This document shows, piece after piece, positions 1-6,546 of a DNA stretch of 13,857 bases. Source of the DNA: Nitrospinae bacterium RIFCSPLOWO2_12_FULL_45_22 (GTDB taxonomy: Bacteria; 2-12-FULL-45-22); NCBI GenBank assembly GCA_001803565.1, contig MHDQ01000081.1:1-13857 (forward strand). Reading direction: 5' to 3'. The notes beneath the pieces are model-generated. The model was given only the letters and a program-made list of their open reading frames with translations. It ran no database searches and was not told the DNA's origin. Within the stretch, counting starts at the first letter, position 1. Each line of letters begins with the position of its first letter. The position numbers were made by a program, and so were the translations under genes.

Positions 1-127
1 CATACGCTGCATGACCTATGCAGAGCAAGCTCTGCCACTACAGCCTACAAAAAAGTTTGTAGTGGTCGAGCTTGCTCGACTCCCTTCATCCCTTGGTGAC
101 TTAGTGCCTTGGTGGCTGAACGGTTAC
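1..127 (+). mobile_element. MITE-like fold-back repeat, copy 1 (left end outside window)
   Basis: This is the right part of a dispersed non-coding element that recurs at 5035-5248 (same orientation) and 13647-13845 (inverted). It ends in TGAACGGTTAC, the terminal inverted repeat seen complete in copy 2. Inside are short hairpins: CTGCAT/ATGCAG, GCAGAGC/GCTCTGC and GTCGAGC/GCTCGAC. There is no ORF. The left terminus is cut off by the window edge. The identity between copies is seen directly; mobility is inferred from the inverted ends and from the target duplication of copy 2. Confidence 0.8.
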
Positions 128-388
128 CAAAAATTTATTCCCTGGAAGGGTAAATTAGCGTATGGTAGATGGTTTTAGAAGAGTAGGAAAGTGGAGCGGT
201 GAAATTTTGAAAGGGATGATACTTGGTTGTAAAAATTTTTGGGAAACCTCCATTTCTAAAATTTCATTGACCTTACCCCCAGATAGGATTAAAATTAGTC
301 CCCTAACAATCCTTTCTTTTTTTGAGAAAGGCCGAAGGGGTATTAAGGGTAACCCTTGAATGGGACACAAAAACAAGGAGAACCGCAT
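128..388. other. Intergenic leader before the CoA-transferase
   Basis: I see no convincing gene in this stretch. A 65-codon frame at 162-359 has no ribosome binding site, and its C-terminal part looks like translated intergenic repeat. The stretch holds a promoter candidate at 267-295. Downstream of that are a T-rich hairpin (CCTTTC 311-316 with GAAAGG 326-331) and a small palindrome around AAGGGTAACCCTT at about 344-356. These lie in the presumed 5' untranslated region and could affect translation or transcript stability, but no known riboswitch is recognisable. Confidence 0.5.
267..295 (+). promoter_or_regulatory. Putative sigma-70 promoter for the CoA-transferase gene
   Basis: TTGACC at 267-272 is followed after exactly 17 bases by TAAAAT at 290-295. 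The predicted transcript start is near 302, giving a leader of about 87 bases. The match is good by eye, but no expression evidence is available. Confidence 0.5.
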
Positions 389-1630
389 ATGAGAAAAGAA
401 GAATTTTATAAAGAGGCTATACCTAATTCCCGCGGGCCGCTTGGAGGGATTAAGGTGCTGGAGGCCACTACTACCCAGGCTGGTCCAGTAGCAGGGGCTA
501 TCCTGGTAGACCTGGGTGCAGAGTCTATCAAGGTAGATGCCCCGGTAATGGGTGAACTGGGTCGGCATGTACCACCCCACCTGAATATTCCAAATAAACT
601 GGAGGCCAGTACGTATTATCTGACCCTTAACCGGGGTAAGAGGGGAATAACATTGACCCTCAATAAACCCGAAGGCCAGGAGGTCTTTCGGCAAATTGCG
701 GAGAAGATGGATGTTATTATCCAGAACTATAAGCCCGGAACTATGGAAAAGTGGGGCCTGGGATATGAAGATATTAGGAAAATTAATCCTAATATAGTTT
801 ATGTTTCTTTATCGGGCTATGGGCAATTTGGCCCTTATCAACACAAGCCCGGCTATGACCCGATAGGCCAGGCCATGAGCGGTTTCATGAGCATAACTGG
901 TTTCCCGGACGGCCCACCTATGAAGTCCGGTGGGGCCCTGGCAGATAATCTTACGGGCTGGCAGGGTGCTATGGGCGCCTTAGCAGCCCTCTATTACCGC
1001 GCTAAGACCGGCAGGGGCCAGCATGTAGAAAGCTCTCTGGTAGATGCTATGCTGGGGGTGAGTGACTGGGGGATCATGATGGCCGCTAATTTGGACCTAT
1101 TATGGGAGCGAAGAGGCAATGCCTATGGCCCGGTAGGGTTGGACCCGGTAGTAAAGTGCAAGGATGAGTATATCTGCCTATTAGTTGCCTTAGATAGCCA
1201 TTGGGCGAGGATGTGTAAGCTAATGGGCCGGGAAGACCTTATTGAAGACCCGCGGACCAAGAATTTAACCGCCCGGGCTGAACATGCTGACTTGATAAAT
1301 GGCGTCATTGGCGACTGGGCCAAAGAGAGAACCGCTGCTGAGGCAGTAAGAATCCTGGAAGAGGCCGATTTAGCCGTTGCACCTATCCTTAATTTTAAAC
1401 AGATATTAGAGGATAAGCATATTCAAGAAAGAGACATGATAGCAGAAGTGGAACACCCGGTGGCCGGCAAGCTAAAACTCTATGGCGTACCAACGAAATA
1501 CTCTCTGACCCCAGCCCACGTGAAAGGCCCTGCCCCTATGCTGGGACAGCATAATGAAGAGATTTATGGCGGTATGTTGAGATTCGATAAGAAGAAGATG
1601 GAAGAGTTAAAGGGCAAAGGGATAATATAA
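389..1630 (+). CDS. Class III (CaiB/BaiF family) CoA-transferase
   Basis: The product is a predicted cytoplasmic 413-residue enzyme that moves CoA from an acyl-CoA donor to a carboxylic acid through an aspartyl-CoA intermediate. Length and order of motifs fit the family: an N-terminal Rossmann-like part (GAILVDLGAESIKVDAP, about 36-52), NRGKRGITL (81-89), GYGQFGPY (143-150), and ALADNLTG (183-190). Asp186 in the last motif occupies the position of the nucleophilic aspartate (Asp169 of formyl-CoA transferase). The start at 389 is preferred over an in-frame ATG 33 bases upstream because AAGGAG lies 8 bases before it. The gene converges on the reductase/dehydratase cluster. Class III transferases (FldA, HadA) accompany 2-hydroxyacyl-CoA dehydratases, and others act in anaerobic aromatic degradation, so it may supply the CoA thioester for the neighbouring enzymes. 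The substrate is unknown, and a racemase-type activity cannot be fully excluded. Confidence 0.9.
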   Translation: MRKEEFYKEAIPNSRGPLGGIKVLEATTTQAGPVAGAILVDLGAESIKVDAPVMGELGRHVPPHLNIPNKLEASTYYLTLNRGKRGITLTLNKPEGQEVFRQIAEKMDVIIQNYKPGTMEKWGLGYEDIRKINPNIVYVSLSGYGQFGPYQHKPGYDPIGQAMSGFMSITGFPDGPPMKSGGALADNLTGWQGAMGALAALYYRAKTGRGQHVESSLVDAMLGVSDWGIMMAANLDLLWERRGNAYGPVGLDPVVKCKDEYICLLVALDSHWARMCKLMGREDLIEDPRTKNLTARAEHADLINGVIGDWAKERTAAEAVRILEEADLAVAPILNFKQILEDKHIQERDMIAEVEHPVAGKLKLYGVPTKYSLTPAHVKGPAPMLGQHNEEIYGGMLRFDKKKMEELKGKGII

Positions 1631-1632
1631 GC

Positions 1633-1770
1633 CTTCAGCCGTCAGCTATCAGCAGTCAGCAAAACTTATCGTCCGGCGTTAGGAGTAAAAGGTAAAGAGA
1701 AATTTTTCTTACCCCTCACACCGCACGATTAGTTTAGCTGAAAGCTGACCGCTAATAGCTGAACGCTAAC
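1633..1770. repeat. Nested inverted repeat between convergent genes
   Basis: The outer arms, 1633-1664 and 1732-1770, are built from degenerate CAGC-TCAGC / GCTGA-GCTGA units and are imperfect reverse complements. Inside them a second imperfect inverted repeat (CGTCCGG.. starting at 1670, ..CCGCACG ending at 1727) surrounds a short AAATTTTT-like centre. The whole can fold into one long hairpin just after both stop codons, so it could terminate or protect both converging transcripts. It resembles the dispersed intergenic repeats common in many bacterial genomes and has no coding content. Confidence 0.6.
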
Positions 1771-1778
1771 GGGATTAT

Positions 1779-2621
1779 TTAGCCTTGTGCAGCCTTTTTC
1801 CTGGCCCGCTCCAGGGCAAATAAGGCGGCACCCATGGCCCCAGCGATCTGGGGCTCGGGCGGGATACTAGCTTTGAGCCCGGCCTTCTCCTCTACCTTGC
1901 TCAATACCCCAACATTCTTACCAATACCACCAGTAACGACAAACTTCTCTTCGATCCCTACCCGCTTCAAGAGAGCTATGACCCGGCTGGAGATGGCATC
2001 ATGCAGGCCGGCCAAGATATCCGCCTTGGACGTCCCTTTCTTCAGCAAGGCCATTGCCTCTGATTTGGCAAATACGGCACAGATGGTATTAAAGGGGATC
2101 TTCTGGGTAGACTCCAGGGAGATCGGCCCGATCTTGTTCAGCGGAAGCTGTAAGATATCGGCAATGATCTCCATAAATCTCCCGGTGCCACCGGCGCACT
2201 TATCATTCATGATAAAATTGGTCACATTACCCTTCTCATCTACCCGAATACCCTTGCAGTCCTGTCCACCCATGTCCAGGATAGTTGCTACCCCGGGGAC
2301 AAAGCGGTATGCCCCTTTGGCATGGCAGGATATCTCGGTAATATTGGCATGGGCAAAGGGTACTATTACCCGGCCATAACCGGTCGCCACGATATAGGCT
2401 ATATCCTCTATCTTTATATGGTCAGTCTTGACATCAGGGAGCTCCATCCGATACTCACCCCAGAGCTCCGAGCGCCTATGGATCGCACAATCAAAGGCCG
2501 CATAGGCCGTCTTGGCGCTCTCTGGCCCGGTCTCTATGTTGCTATAGGTGATAAGCTCCCCATCATCACAAATGACACACTGGGCACTGCGGGAGCCAAT
2601 GTCTATTCCTGCGGTTAGCAT
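1779..2621 (-). CDS. ATPase/activator subunit Q, BcrA/BzdQ-like (BadF/BadG/BcrA/BcrD family)
   Basis: This 280-residue ASKHA-fold ATPase is predicted to hydrolyse ATP while passing a low-potential electron to the [4Fe-4S] catalytic subunits. The phosphate-binding loop is AGIDIGSRSAQ (4-14), the second nucleotide loop is ILDMGGQD (114-121), and VVTGGIGKN (228-236) is the adenosine motif. Cys142 (NDKCAGGTG) and Cys181 (TICAVFAKSE) are 39 residues apart, the same spacing as the cluster ligands Cys127 and Cys166 of HgdC. The sequence around DMGGQDCKGIR and VTNFIMNDKCA resembles BcrA/BzdQ more than HgdC. An extra stretch at about 45-70 (WGEYRMELPD) is absent from the partner ATPase. AGGAGG lies 9 bases before the ATG. 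It is last in the minus-strand cluster, 210 bases after the P gene. A homodimeric HgdC-type activator is the alternative. Confidence 0.88.
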   Translation of the reverse strand: MLTAGIDIGSRSAQCVICDDGELITYSNIETGPESAKTAYAAFDCAIHRRSELWGEYRMELPDVKTDHIKIEDIAYIVATGYGRVIVPFAHANITEISCHAKGAYRFVPGVATILDMGGQDCKGIRVDEKGNVTNFIMNDKCAGGTGRFMEIIADILQLPLNKIGPISLESTQKIPFNTICAVFAKSEAMALLKKGTSKADILAGLHDAISSRVIALLKRVGIEEKFVVTGGIGKNVGVLSKVEEKAGLKASIPPEPQIAGAMGAALFALERARKKAAQG

Positions 2622-2643
2622 CCTTTATTTCCTCCTCTTAACC

Positions 2644-2670
2644 TGATAATGTTACATTTTCTGATAGCAA
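2644..2670 (-). promoter_or_regulatory. Conserved leader block upstream of the Q gene
   Basis: Read on the minus strand, this 27-base block (TTGCTATCAG...TTATCA) matches the block at 3657-3683 upstream of the P gene at 22 of 27 positions. Both lie a short distance upstream of an AAGAGGAGG ribosome binding site. It may be a shared regulatory element or the relic of a duplicated leader. Its function is not known. Confidence 0.4.
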
Positions 2671-2681
2671 CGCCTCTAAAC

Positions 2682-2804
2682 AAATCCTAAATCTTAAGCA
2701 CGAAGCTCTAAACAATATCGAAATCCTAATCCCAAATCCCAAAACTATTTATGTTTCTATATTTTGAATTTTGGTCATTTGAAATTGTTTAGGATTTAGG
2801 ATTT
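2682..2804. repeat. AT-rich fold-back repeat between the P and Q genes
   Basis: The ends are inverted repeats: AAATCCTAAAT at 2682-2692 and ATTTAGGATTT at 2794-2804. An inner pair is TAAACAAT (2709-2716) with ATTGTTTA (2784-2791). The right arm contains TTTTGAATTTTGGTCATTTG, typical of a widespread class of intergenic palindromic repeats. A diverged relative lies at 3694-3825. There is no coding content. Confidence 0.65.
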
Positions 2805-2831
2805 CGAATTTATGGTTTATATTGATAATGA

Positions 2832-3611
2832 TTAGCCGGCCAACTGCTGGGCAATGATGGCCGCCCCTAAGGCCCCTACTATCTGTGGGTCCTCAGGTAT
2901 CAATGCCTTATGCCCTAACTTCTCCTCTATGGCCCGCACTATCCCTAAATTCTTACTTACCCCACCCGTCAGCACTACCTCGGGCACGACTCCGATCCGC
3001 TGGGTCATACCAAAGAGCCGATCCACTATGGACTCGTGGATACCCGCCAGGATATCTTCCTTCGGGGTGGGGGGGTCCCGATGGACATGGCTGATTACCT
3101 CAGACTCAGCAAAGATGACGCACATGCTGCTGATAGATGCCTTGGACTTGTGCTTTAAAGATACAGGACCCATCTCCTCTACCGGTACCCGCATCATCTT
3201 GCTCATAGCATGCAGGAATACCCCCGTACCAGCCGCACATTTATCATTGCCTACACTATCCTCTATCTTACCATCGGCACCGAGCTTTATCACCGTGGAA
3301 GACTCGGCCCCGATATCTATCACGGTACGGGCCGATGGAAAGAGCCAGTATGCCCCTTTGGCATGACAGCTCATGGAGGTACGCTGTTTCTGGGCAAAAG
3401 AGATCCCCTTACGGCCAGTACCGGTAGAGAGCACCAGCTTCAAGTCCTCTAGCTTCAAGCCCGCCCTGGCTAATGCCTCATCCATGGCGTGCCTGGCCTC
3501 TATCTCGCCTACCTCCCCACTGACCCTTGTGGCACTACTCAAGACCTTGTCACCTTCAAGAATCACCACCTTGGTAGACAAAGCCCCCATATCAATACCT
3601 GCTACCGCCAT
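2832..3611 (-). CDS. ATPase/activator subunit P, BcrD/BzdP- or HgdC-like (BadF/BadG/BcrA/BcrD family)
   Basis: This 259-residue ASKHA ATPase is the likely partner of the following Q subunit. Motifs: AGIDMGALSTK (4-14, phosphate loop), TVIDIGAESS (96-105), NDKCAAGTG with Cys125 (122-130), SSMCVIFAESE with Cys164 (161-171), and VVLTGGVSKN (212-221). Cys125 and Cys164 are 39 residues apart and should provide half of the [4Fe-4S] cluster that bridges the ATPase dimer. An upstream in-frame start at 3695 would add 28 residues with no family match; the start at 3611 is chosen because AGGAGG lies about 10 bases upstream and MAVAGIDMG is the usual family N-terminus. The length is close to HgdC (about 260), so a free homodimeric activator is possible. 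The side-by-side pair of unlike ATPases favours the class I benzoyl-CoA reductase arrangement. Confidence 0.88.
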   Translation of the reverse strand: MAVAGIDMGALSTKVVILEGDKVLSSATRVSGEVGEIEARHAMDEALARAGLKLEDLKLVLSTGTGRKGISFAQKQRTSMSCHAKGAYWLFPSARTVIDIGAESSTVIKLGADGKIEDSVGNDKCAAGTGVFLHAMSKMMRVPVEEMGPVSLKHKSKASISSMCVIFAESEVISHVHRDPPTPKEDILAGIHESIVDRLFGMTQRIGVVPEVVLTGGVSKNLGIVRAIEEKLGHKALIPEDPQIVGALGAAIIAQQLAG

Positions 3612-3651
3612 ACCTAATTCCCTCCTCTTACTAAAGTTTATACCCTTATTA

Positions 3652-3664
3652 CATTGTGACAATG
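3652..3664. promoter_or_regulatory. Palindrome CATTGTGACAATG upstream of the P gene
   Basis: This is a perfect 13-base palindrome with a single central base, placed just downstream of a weak promoter candidate (3668-3695, minus strand) and therefore near its predicted transcript start. It could be an operator. No matching site is seen before the Q gene, where the equivalent block is partly degenerate. Confidence 0.3.
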
Positions 3665-3683
3665 CTATATTTACTGATAACAA
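3657..3683 (-). promoter_or_regulatory. Conserved leader block upstream of the P gene
   Basis: On the minus strand this reads TTGTTATCAG...TTGTCA and matches the block at 2644-2670 at 22 of 27 positions. It overlaps the promoter candidate and the 13-base palindrome. The two ATPase genes themselves are far more diverged, so the block is either conserved for regulation or belongs to a larger repeat. Confidence 0.4.
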
Positions 3684-3695
3684 ACGGGCAGTCAA
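3668..3695 (-). promoter_or_regulatory. Weak promoter candidate for the P-Q genes
   Basis: On the minus strand TTGACT (3690-3695) is followed after 16 bases by TAAATA (3668-3673). The -35 lies at the very end of the fold-back repeat 3694-3825, so the repeat may have contributed part of the promoter. A start near 3660 would leave about a 50-base leader. Confidence 0.3.
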
Positions 3696-3825
3696 ATTCT
3701 AAATCCTAAGCACAAAATCCTAAACAATATCAAAATCGTAAATCCAAATCTCAAAACAAGTTTGACTGTTTTGAATTTTGGTTATTTGGATTTGTTTAGG
3801 TGGTAGCATTTTAAATTTAGAATTT
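3694..3825. repeat. AT-rich fold-back repeat between the orphan N gene and the P gene
   Basis: The ends are inverted: AAATTCTAAAT at 3694-3704 and ATTTAGAATTT at 3815-3825. The interior carries paired TAAACAA / TTGTTTA and CAAAAC / GTTTTG tracts. It is a diverged sibling of the repeat at 2682-2804 and sits at the matching place upstream of the other ATPase gene. It has no coding content. Confidence 0.65.
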
Positions 3826-3837
3826 TACTTTGTCAAA

Positions 3838-4980
3838 TTATTTACCTACCTTCATCATCTCTAAAAATGCCTCTACCCGGGTCCTTATCTGACCAATACC
3901 ACCCATTCCATATTCCAGGTCGAGCTCTAATACAGGAATTCCGGCGTCCTCCAATTTCTGTTTCATGACCGGTTTGTCATGGCCATAGACATCACAAAAC
4001 TTAATTATCTCATAAATCACCCCTTCCACCTTGAACTCGTTAATCAACCCCATGACAAAATCCATTCGCATAGAGAAAGGTCGCATGCGGGCACATGGTG
4101 GGTGGTTGAGATAGCGTTTAGCCAGGGCTTCGATAGGTTCTAATGTGGTATCGGTCAGATTCCACCAGAACCTGGTGCCAGTACAGAGCTCATCGGTGAC
4201 AACAATTGCCCCCAGGCTCTCTATGGCATTGATAAACTCTGGCCGGTCCAGTATGCTGCCAACAACCATTAATCTTGGCCGGTCGCCATTGGATAGCGCC
4301 TGACGCTGAGGCAGCTCAGCCAAAAGCCTTTCTAATTGCGAATTGAACTCTGCCCGCGGCATACGCATACTCGCCTGGATAATCTCCATGGTCTCCGTCC
4401 CACTGATCAAAGGCCCACCTGATTTCCTGAAGTCATATAATTTTCTGAAAAGTTCCCGGCTCTTATTATAGAGCTTTATGGTCTCCCTAAGCTTATCCGT
4501 AGTAATATCTACCTGGAAAAATTCCTCTAATTCTTGCTTTAAATGCCGAAGCTGTTGGGCAAAAAATTCTTCTGCCTCGGGGGTAATTTTGTGGGGGACA
4601 CTGACGATATGCCTAAATGGGGTTTGTAGATAGTTATTCCAGACATCAAATAGTCGCCTGATAGGGTCACAACTGGTCCCAGAGACAACTCCATCTAGAA
4701 AATCATAATCCTTTCTCAGGGCAAGCTCGAGACAACCCCGGGCAAAGGTACAGGTATTGGCATACAGATAAGCATCGGCCTCAGTGATATCTTCTGCCTT
4801 AGCCCCGGTAACTCTTATCGGGAGCATACCCCCAGCCTCGATGATTTCTTCGGGGATGTAAGTACATATCCAGCCAACAACCTTTTTCCCCTGGGCCTTC
4901 CAGGCCTGGATAGCCTTACTCTGGGGGAAGGGAGAGCTGGCTTCCTTCAATTCTTCCAATACCTTTAGAGATTGCTCCAT
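3838..4980 (-). CDS. Orphan N-type catalytic subunit, BcrC/BzdN-like (2-hydroxyacyl-CoA dehydratase subunit D family)
   Basis: This 380-residue [4Fe-4S] subunit is a third paralogue of the N subunits at 6547 and 9633. Family marks, numbered from the ATG: GWICTYIPEE (36-45), NTCTFARG with Cys77, TSCDPIRR with Cys104, DELCTGTRFWW (263-273), PPCAR (295-299), IIKFCDVYGHDKP with Cys329, and LELDLEYGMGGIGQ (351-364). Cys77, Cys104 and Cys329 have about the spacing of the three cluster ligands in 2-hydroxyacyl-CoA dehydratases. A GTG one codon upstream could also be the start; the ATG is preferred because AAGGAG lies 8 bases before it and it aligns with the start of the 6547 paralogue. No O-type partner gene follows; the next genes are the P and Q ATPases. 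The order N-P-Q is the bzdNOPQ order with O missing. It may borrow an O subunit or work alone. Confidence 0.88.
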   Translation of the reverse strand: MEQSLKVLEELKEASSPFPQSKAIQAWKAQGKKVVGWICTYIPEEIIEAGGMLPIRVTGAKAEDITEADAYLYANTCTFARGCLELALRKDYDFLDGVVSGTSCDPIRRLFDVWNNYLQTPFRHIVSVPHKITPEAEEFFAQQLRHLKQELEEFFQVDITTDKLRETIKLYNKSRELFRKLYDFRKSGGPLISGTETMEIIQASMRMPRAEFNSQLERLLAELPQRQALSNGDRPRLMVVGSILDRPEFINAIESLGAIVVTDELCTGTRFWWNLTDTTLEPIEALAKRYLNHPPCARMRPFSMRMDFVMGLINEFKVEGVIYEIIKFCDVYGHDKPVMKQKLEDAGIPVLELDLEYGMGGIGQIRTRVEAFLEMMKVGK

Positions 4981-4995
4981 CACCTCTGCTCCTTA

Positions 4996-5014
4996 TACTC
5001 AAGTTGTACTCAAG
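4996..5014. repeat. Tandem TACTCAAG boxes before the orphan N gene
   Basis: TACTCAAG occurs at 4996-5003 and again at 5007-5014, 11 bases apart, about one helical turn. The pair lies just upstream of the ribosome binding site of the orphan N gene. It could be a direct-repeat binding site or chance. Confidence 0.25.
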
Positions 5015-5034
5015 CCAAGTTATTTAAATTAATT

Positions 5035-5248
5035 GTAACCGTTCACCCGGCTAAGCTTTATCAGCCACCAAGACACGAAGGCACCAAGAGATGCGATCAT
5101 TTATCCGGTGTATGACATACGCTGCATGCCCTATGCAGAGCAAGCTCTGCCACTACAGCCTACAAAAAAGTTTGTACCTGCCTGCCGCAGGCAGGCTCGA
5201 CTCCCTTCATGCCTTGGTGACTTAGTGTCTTGGTGGCTGAACGGTTAC
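5035..5248. mobile_element. MITE-like fold-back element, copy 2 (complete, with target duplication)
   Basis: This is a complete 214-base non-coding element. Its ends GTAACCGTTCA (5035-5045) and TGAACGGTTAC (5238-5248) are perfect inverted repeats. AATTAATT stands directly on both sides (5027-5034 and 5249-5256), which reads as an 8-base target duplication. Longer imperfect inverted arms (CAGCCACCAAGACAC / GTGTCTTGGTGGCTG) follow the termini. Compared with copies 1 and 3, one internal hairpin (GTCGAGC..GCTCGAC preceded by TAGTG) is replaced by CCTGCCTGCCGCAGGCAGG. There is no transposase, so movement would need one in trans. The right target duplication supplies the TAA stop of the O gene that ends at 5251. 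Confidence 0.82.
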
Positions 5249-5250
5249 AA

Positions 5251-6525
5251 TTAATTTCGTACGCCGATTCCCTTTTTTTCCTCCATCCTCTCAAAAAATT
5301 CCTCTAGTTTACCTTTAACCTCTTCGGTAGAGGTGAAAGACTTGTCTACCAGGTCACAATCTATCACTGCTACTGGCAGGTCCAGTTTGTCCTGGAGTTC
5401 ATCCTTTACTGCCCGGATGCAGGCACAGGCCTGCCGGCAGCCGATATGGGCAAAGAACACAGCTCCATCCACCCGGTATTCCTGAGCAGATTTTACCATA
5501 CTCTCTATAAAAGGTTCCATAGGGCCATGCAGTTGGTAGCAAGCAGGGTGGACAAAGGTCTTTCGGGCCAGGTTTTCTACTGGCTTATTCGGATTTTTCA
5601 GCCAGTAAGGATCATGTCCCCAGGCATTAAGGATATCTGCTACTATAACTGCCCCGTGCTCTTCTTGCATCCAATCCATAATACTCATATCCCAAAATGG
5701 TATCACAAAAGGGAGTATTAGGCGATATCGTTCTTCGGGTAGTACCCCTATCCCTTTATCTACCCTCTCTTTCACCTCGTCCCGCATCTGCTCATAAAAA
5801 GTCACTGCTTCCGCTGTACCGGCCATGAGCCACATGACCGCTACCTGGGCAAAGAGGCCCTCACAGGGAAAAGGCTCAGGTACTGCTTTGCGTAATTCAT
5901 TGAGCTCCAGACAAAGCTCAGTAACTCTATAAGACCGGGCTACTATTTCCTTAAGCCGATCATAATCCATCTTACGCCCAGTTTGCTCCTCAAGAAACTG
6001 TATCAAGCCCTCATATTCTTCGGTATAATAGGCCAAGCTCAGGTCATCATAGACATAAGGCCGATCCAAAAAATAACCGGGAGAGCCATACATCTCGGCC
6101 ATACCCTCACCACTCTTAGGGGTATTATCGCAGGCCTGGGAAGAGAAGACAAAGAAGTCTGGCTTAGGGAAGGCCTGGGCTAAGACCATGGCATCGGTGA
6201 CCCGGTGGGCCGAACAGATCTCCGGTGGAAAGCCTACCTGGGCTGCTAATTCCAGATACTCTTTCAGGTCGCCAAAGAAATTGTTATACAGCGCATAGGC
6301 CTCAATATGCAAAGGGACAATATCCATGGCATAGAATAGTTCGATGGGGCACATGACAGTATGACCGACCAGGAATTTGCCCTGTTCTTTGGCACTAATG
6401 ACCCGCTCATAATACTTAATTACTAAATCGAGATATGGGAGAACAGATCTGAAGCTGGAATCTTTATATAACTCCTTAACCCCTTCTAATTTATTTATTA
6501 GCTCTTGCATAGTAGGGTTTCTCAT
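5251..6525 (-). CDS. O-type catalytic subunit 1, BcrB/BzdO-like (2-hydroxyacyl-CoA dehydratase family)
   Basis: This 424-residue partner of the N subunit is encoded just upstream (21-base gap). Family marks: GHTVMCPIELFYAM (54-67), PPEICSAHR with Cys104, QACDNTPKSGE with Cys132, QFLEEQTGRKMDYDRL (176-191), HIGCRQACAC with Cys363, Cys367 and Cys369 (360-369), and VIDCD (387-391). Cys104, Cys132 and Cys363 are spaced like the cluster ligands of HadB (84, 117, 346). The length matches BcrB/BzdO (about 48 kDa) rather than the shorter dehydratase subunits. AGGAGG lies 8 bases before the ATG. The function would be substrate reduction or dehydration with electrons from the ATPases. The stop codon lies inside the target duplication of the MITE-like element, which separates it from the orphan N gene. 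Confidence 0.9.
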   Translation of the reverse strand: MRNPTMQELINKLEGVKELYKDSSFRSVLPYLDLVIKYYERVISAKEQGKFLVGHTVMCPIELFYAMDIVPLHIEAYALYNNFFGDLKEYLELAAQVGFPPEICSAHRVTDAMVLAQAFPKPDFFVFSSQACDNTPKSGEGMAEMYGSPGYFLDRPYVYDDLSLAYYTEEYEGLIQFLEEQTGRKMDYDRLKEIVARSYRVTELCLELNELRKAVPEPFPCEGLFAQVAVMWLMAGTAEAVTFYEQMRDEVKERVDKGIGVLPEERYRLILPFVIPFWDMSIMDWMQEEHGAVIVADILNAWGHDPYWLKNPNKPVENLARKTFVHPACYQLHGPMEPFIESMVKSAQEYRVDGAVFFAHIGCRQACACIRAVKDELQDKLDLPVAVIDCDLVDKSFTSTEEVKGKLEEFFERMEEKKGIGVRN

Positions 6526-6546
6526 GCCTTTATCCTCCTAACAATT

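Noticed and set aside
162-359. A 65-codon frame before the CoA-transferase
   Set aside because: It has no ribosome binding site, runs through the promoter candidate, and its tail resembles translated intergenic repeat.
356-388. Upstream ATG of the CoA-transferase
   Set aside because: The AAGGAG at 375-380 serves the ATG at 389, and the 11 extra residues do not look like family sequence.
3612-3695. N-terminal 28-residue extension of the P ATPase
   Set aside because: It crosses the leader block, palindrome and ribosome binding site; the ATG at 3611 begins the family motif.
1834-3702. Several plus-strand frames opposite the two ATPase genes
   Set aside because: They are antisense shadows of strongly conserved minus-strand genes and lack ribosome binding sites.
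5035-5248. Insertion sequence with its own transposase
   Set aside because: The element is 214 bases and non-coding, so it can only be non-autonomous.
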